The notes under the pieces: generated by a model
Told to the model about the DNA's origin: nothing
Seen by the model: only the letters and a program-made list of their open reading frames with translations
Databases searched by the model: none
Part shown: positions 5,038 to 6,012 of the stretch, one piece after another
Position numbering within the stretch: position 1 is the first letter of the stretch
How the letters are laid out: every line of letters begins with the position of its first letter
Program-made: the position numbers and the translations under genes
Assembly (NCBI GenBank): GCA_017935525.1
Contig: JAGBHJ010000251.1
Span: 1 to 6,012 of the forward strand
Direction: 5' to 3'
Length of the DNA: 6,012 nucleotides
Origin: Clostridia bacterium
GTDB taxonomy: Bacteria; Bacillota; Clostridia; HGM11327

Positions 5038-6012
5038 TCAATAATAATTGTATTTGTTCCTCTTTATTACTGCAAAGGCTCCGCAGGTCACCATTGCCAT
5101 CAGCTCTGCCACCACAAGGGATATCCACACGCCGTCAATGCCCCATATCAGCGGAAGTATCAGTACCGCCGCCACTTGAAACAATACTGTCCTCAAAAAT
5201 GAGATCAGGGCGGAGGTAACTCCGTCGTTTAACGCCGTAAAAAAGCCTGAGCCGAATATTGCCATTCCGCAGAACAGAAAAGCAAACGAGTACATATAAA
5301 AGCCCCTCTTTGTCAATGCCAAAAGGTCATCGTCGTAGCCTACGAATATCTCTGAAAGGGGGGACACCATCACCAGCGAGAACAAAAGCATCACCACGGA
5401 GCATATGCCTATTATGCTGACGCTCTTTTTCAGCAGGCTTTTCAGCTCGTCGGTGTTTTCCGCACCAAAATGGTAACTTATTACAGGGGCGATACCAATG
5501 GTATAGCCGATGAATATTGCAATAAATATCATACACACGTACATCATAACGCCGTATGTCGCAATTCCGTTTTCTCCTGCGTATTTTAACAGCTGGGCAT
5601 TGTACAGCATACTCACCAGGGACATGGATATGTTGCTCATAAGCTCGGAGGAGCCGTTGGTGAAGGTCTTAAGCATTGCCTTGCCGTCGTATCGGAATTT
5701 TGTAAAGCGCAAAAGGCTGGTATTATCCCTTGAAAAGTACAGCAGAGGTATAACGCCGCCCACAAACTGGCTCAACGCAGTTGCAACCGCCGCACCCGCA
5801 AGCCCCCACTTAAACACAGCCACAAACAGGGCGTCCAGCACCATATTGGTGACGCCGGATGCTATGGTGACCGCAAGACCGATATCCGGTTTTTCCGCAG
5901 TAATAAAAAAGCTTTGGAATTCCATCTGCAGCATAAAAAACGGCAACACGGAAAGTATTATTCTGCCGTAAACGACAGAATTTTCAAGCAGGTCCCCTTC
6001 TGCACCCAGCAG
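5038..6012 (-). CDS. MATE family efflux transporter, N-terminus beyond the window
   Basis: The frame stays open from the TGA at 5038-5040 to the right edge, giving 324 visible residues; a typical MATE protein is about 450, so roughly 130 N-terminal residues lie outside. The first in-window GTG at 5949 is not the start, because residues encoded upstream of it (LLGAEGDLLENSVVYGR) fit the loop and helix of a MATE protein. Visible marks are the FFITAEKPDIGL segment at the end of the first bundle (where other MATE proteins have an RA-G-D-P motif), the second-bundle IAPVISYHFGAENTDELK motif, and the GFFTALNDGVTSALISFLRT helix pair. Little detailed similarity to the other MATE protein is seen, so this is not a recent duplication; it looks closer to the MepA-like branch. 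The XRE regulator gene follows 30 bp downstream and is probably in the same operon. Substrate is unknown. Confidence 0.9.
   Translation of the reverse strand: MLGAEGDLLENSVVYGRIILSVLPFFMLQMEFQSFFITAEKPDIGLAVTIASGVTNMVLDALFVAVFKWGLAGAAVATALSQFVGGVIPLLYFSRDNTSLLRFTKFRYDGKAMLKTFTNGSSELMSNISMSLVSMLYNAQLLKYAGENGIATYGVMMYVCMIFIAIFIGYTIGIAPVISYHFGAENTDELKSLLKKSVSIIGICSVVMLLFSLVMVSPLSEIFVGYDDDLLALTKRGFYMYSFAFLFCGMAIFGSGFFTALNDGVTSALISFLRTVLFQVAAVLILPLIWGIDGVWISLVVAELMAMVTCGAFAVIKRNKYNYY

Noticed and set aside
5015..5041. A separate promoter for the XRE regulator (TTGATT at 5036-5041 and TAATAA)
   Set aside because: The spacing is only 15 bp, and the start would fall on or after the ribosome binding site. 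Co-transcription with the upstream MATE gene is simpler.
5038..5949. Complete 303-residue MATE gene starting at the GTG at 5949
   Set aside because: The frame continues to the window edge with MATE-like sequence, so the gene is cut by the window and is not a short variant.
2930..6012. Recent tandem duplication of the two MATE genes
   Set aside because: Matching regions by eye shows only family-level motifs in common and different residues at most positions.

Overview
The window looks like a chromosomal stretch from a low-to-mid GC, probably anaerobic Firmicute (Clostridia; Oscillospiraceae/Ruminococcaceae-like is a guess). The grounds are strong AGGAGG-type ribosome binding sites, a GerM-type double GerMN lipoprotein, the compact tsaE-tsaB-rimI cluster common in Firmicutes, and MATE transporters next to an XRE regulator with a membrane tail. 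No mobile element, CRISPR array, rRNA or tRNA is visible.

Left part (about 39-1700, minus strand): a tight operon in the order tsaE, tsaB, rimI. TsaE and TsaB are two partners of the complex that makes the universal tRNA modification t6A; RimI is an N-terminal acetyltransferase. tsaD, the usual third partner, is not in the window. A very good sigma-A-type promoter (TTGATT, 17 bp, TATAAT) lies just upstream and moves the tsaE start to 1640 instead of the longer frame beginning at 1700.

Middle (about 1641-2900): a 251-bp divergent intergenic region holds an array of seven 14-bp tandem repeats built on an 11-bp near-palindrome (GACTAWTAGTC). It sits upstream of the tsaE promoter on one side and runs into the putative promoter of the plus-strand lipoprotein gene on the other. 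The lipoprotein has two GerMN domains and resembles the spore germination protein GerM. Its start codon lies in a short AU-rich inverted repeat. It converges on a MATE gene, and the two share a strong hairpin terminator at 2864-2899.

Right part (about 2930-6012, minus strand): a partial MATE transporter that enters from the right edge is followed 30 bp later by an XRE-type DNA-binding protein with four predicted membrane helices, then a hairpin terminator. Next comes a second, distantly related MATE gene with its own near-consensus promoter (TTGACA, 17 bp, TACAAT) and a 14-bp palindrome at the predicted transcription start. The arrangement suggests an efflux module in which the membrane-anchored regulator may control one or both transporters; this is inference.

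Most coding content is ordinary. The parts worth a second look are the 14-bp repeat array and its terminal hairpin, the gerM leader, the operator-like palindrome before the MATE gene, and the uncertain start of the XRE gene. I found no convincing sign of an undescribed multi-gene system.
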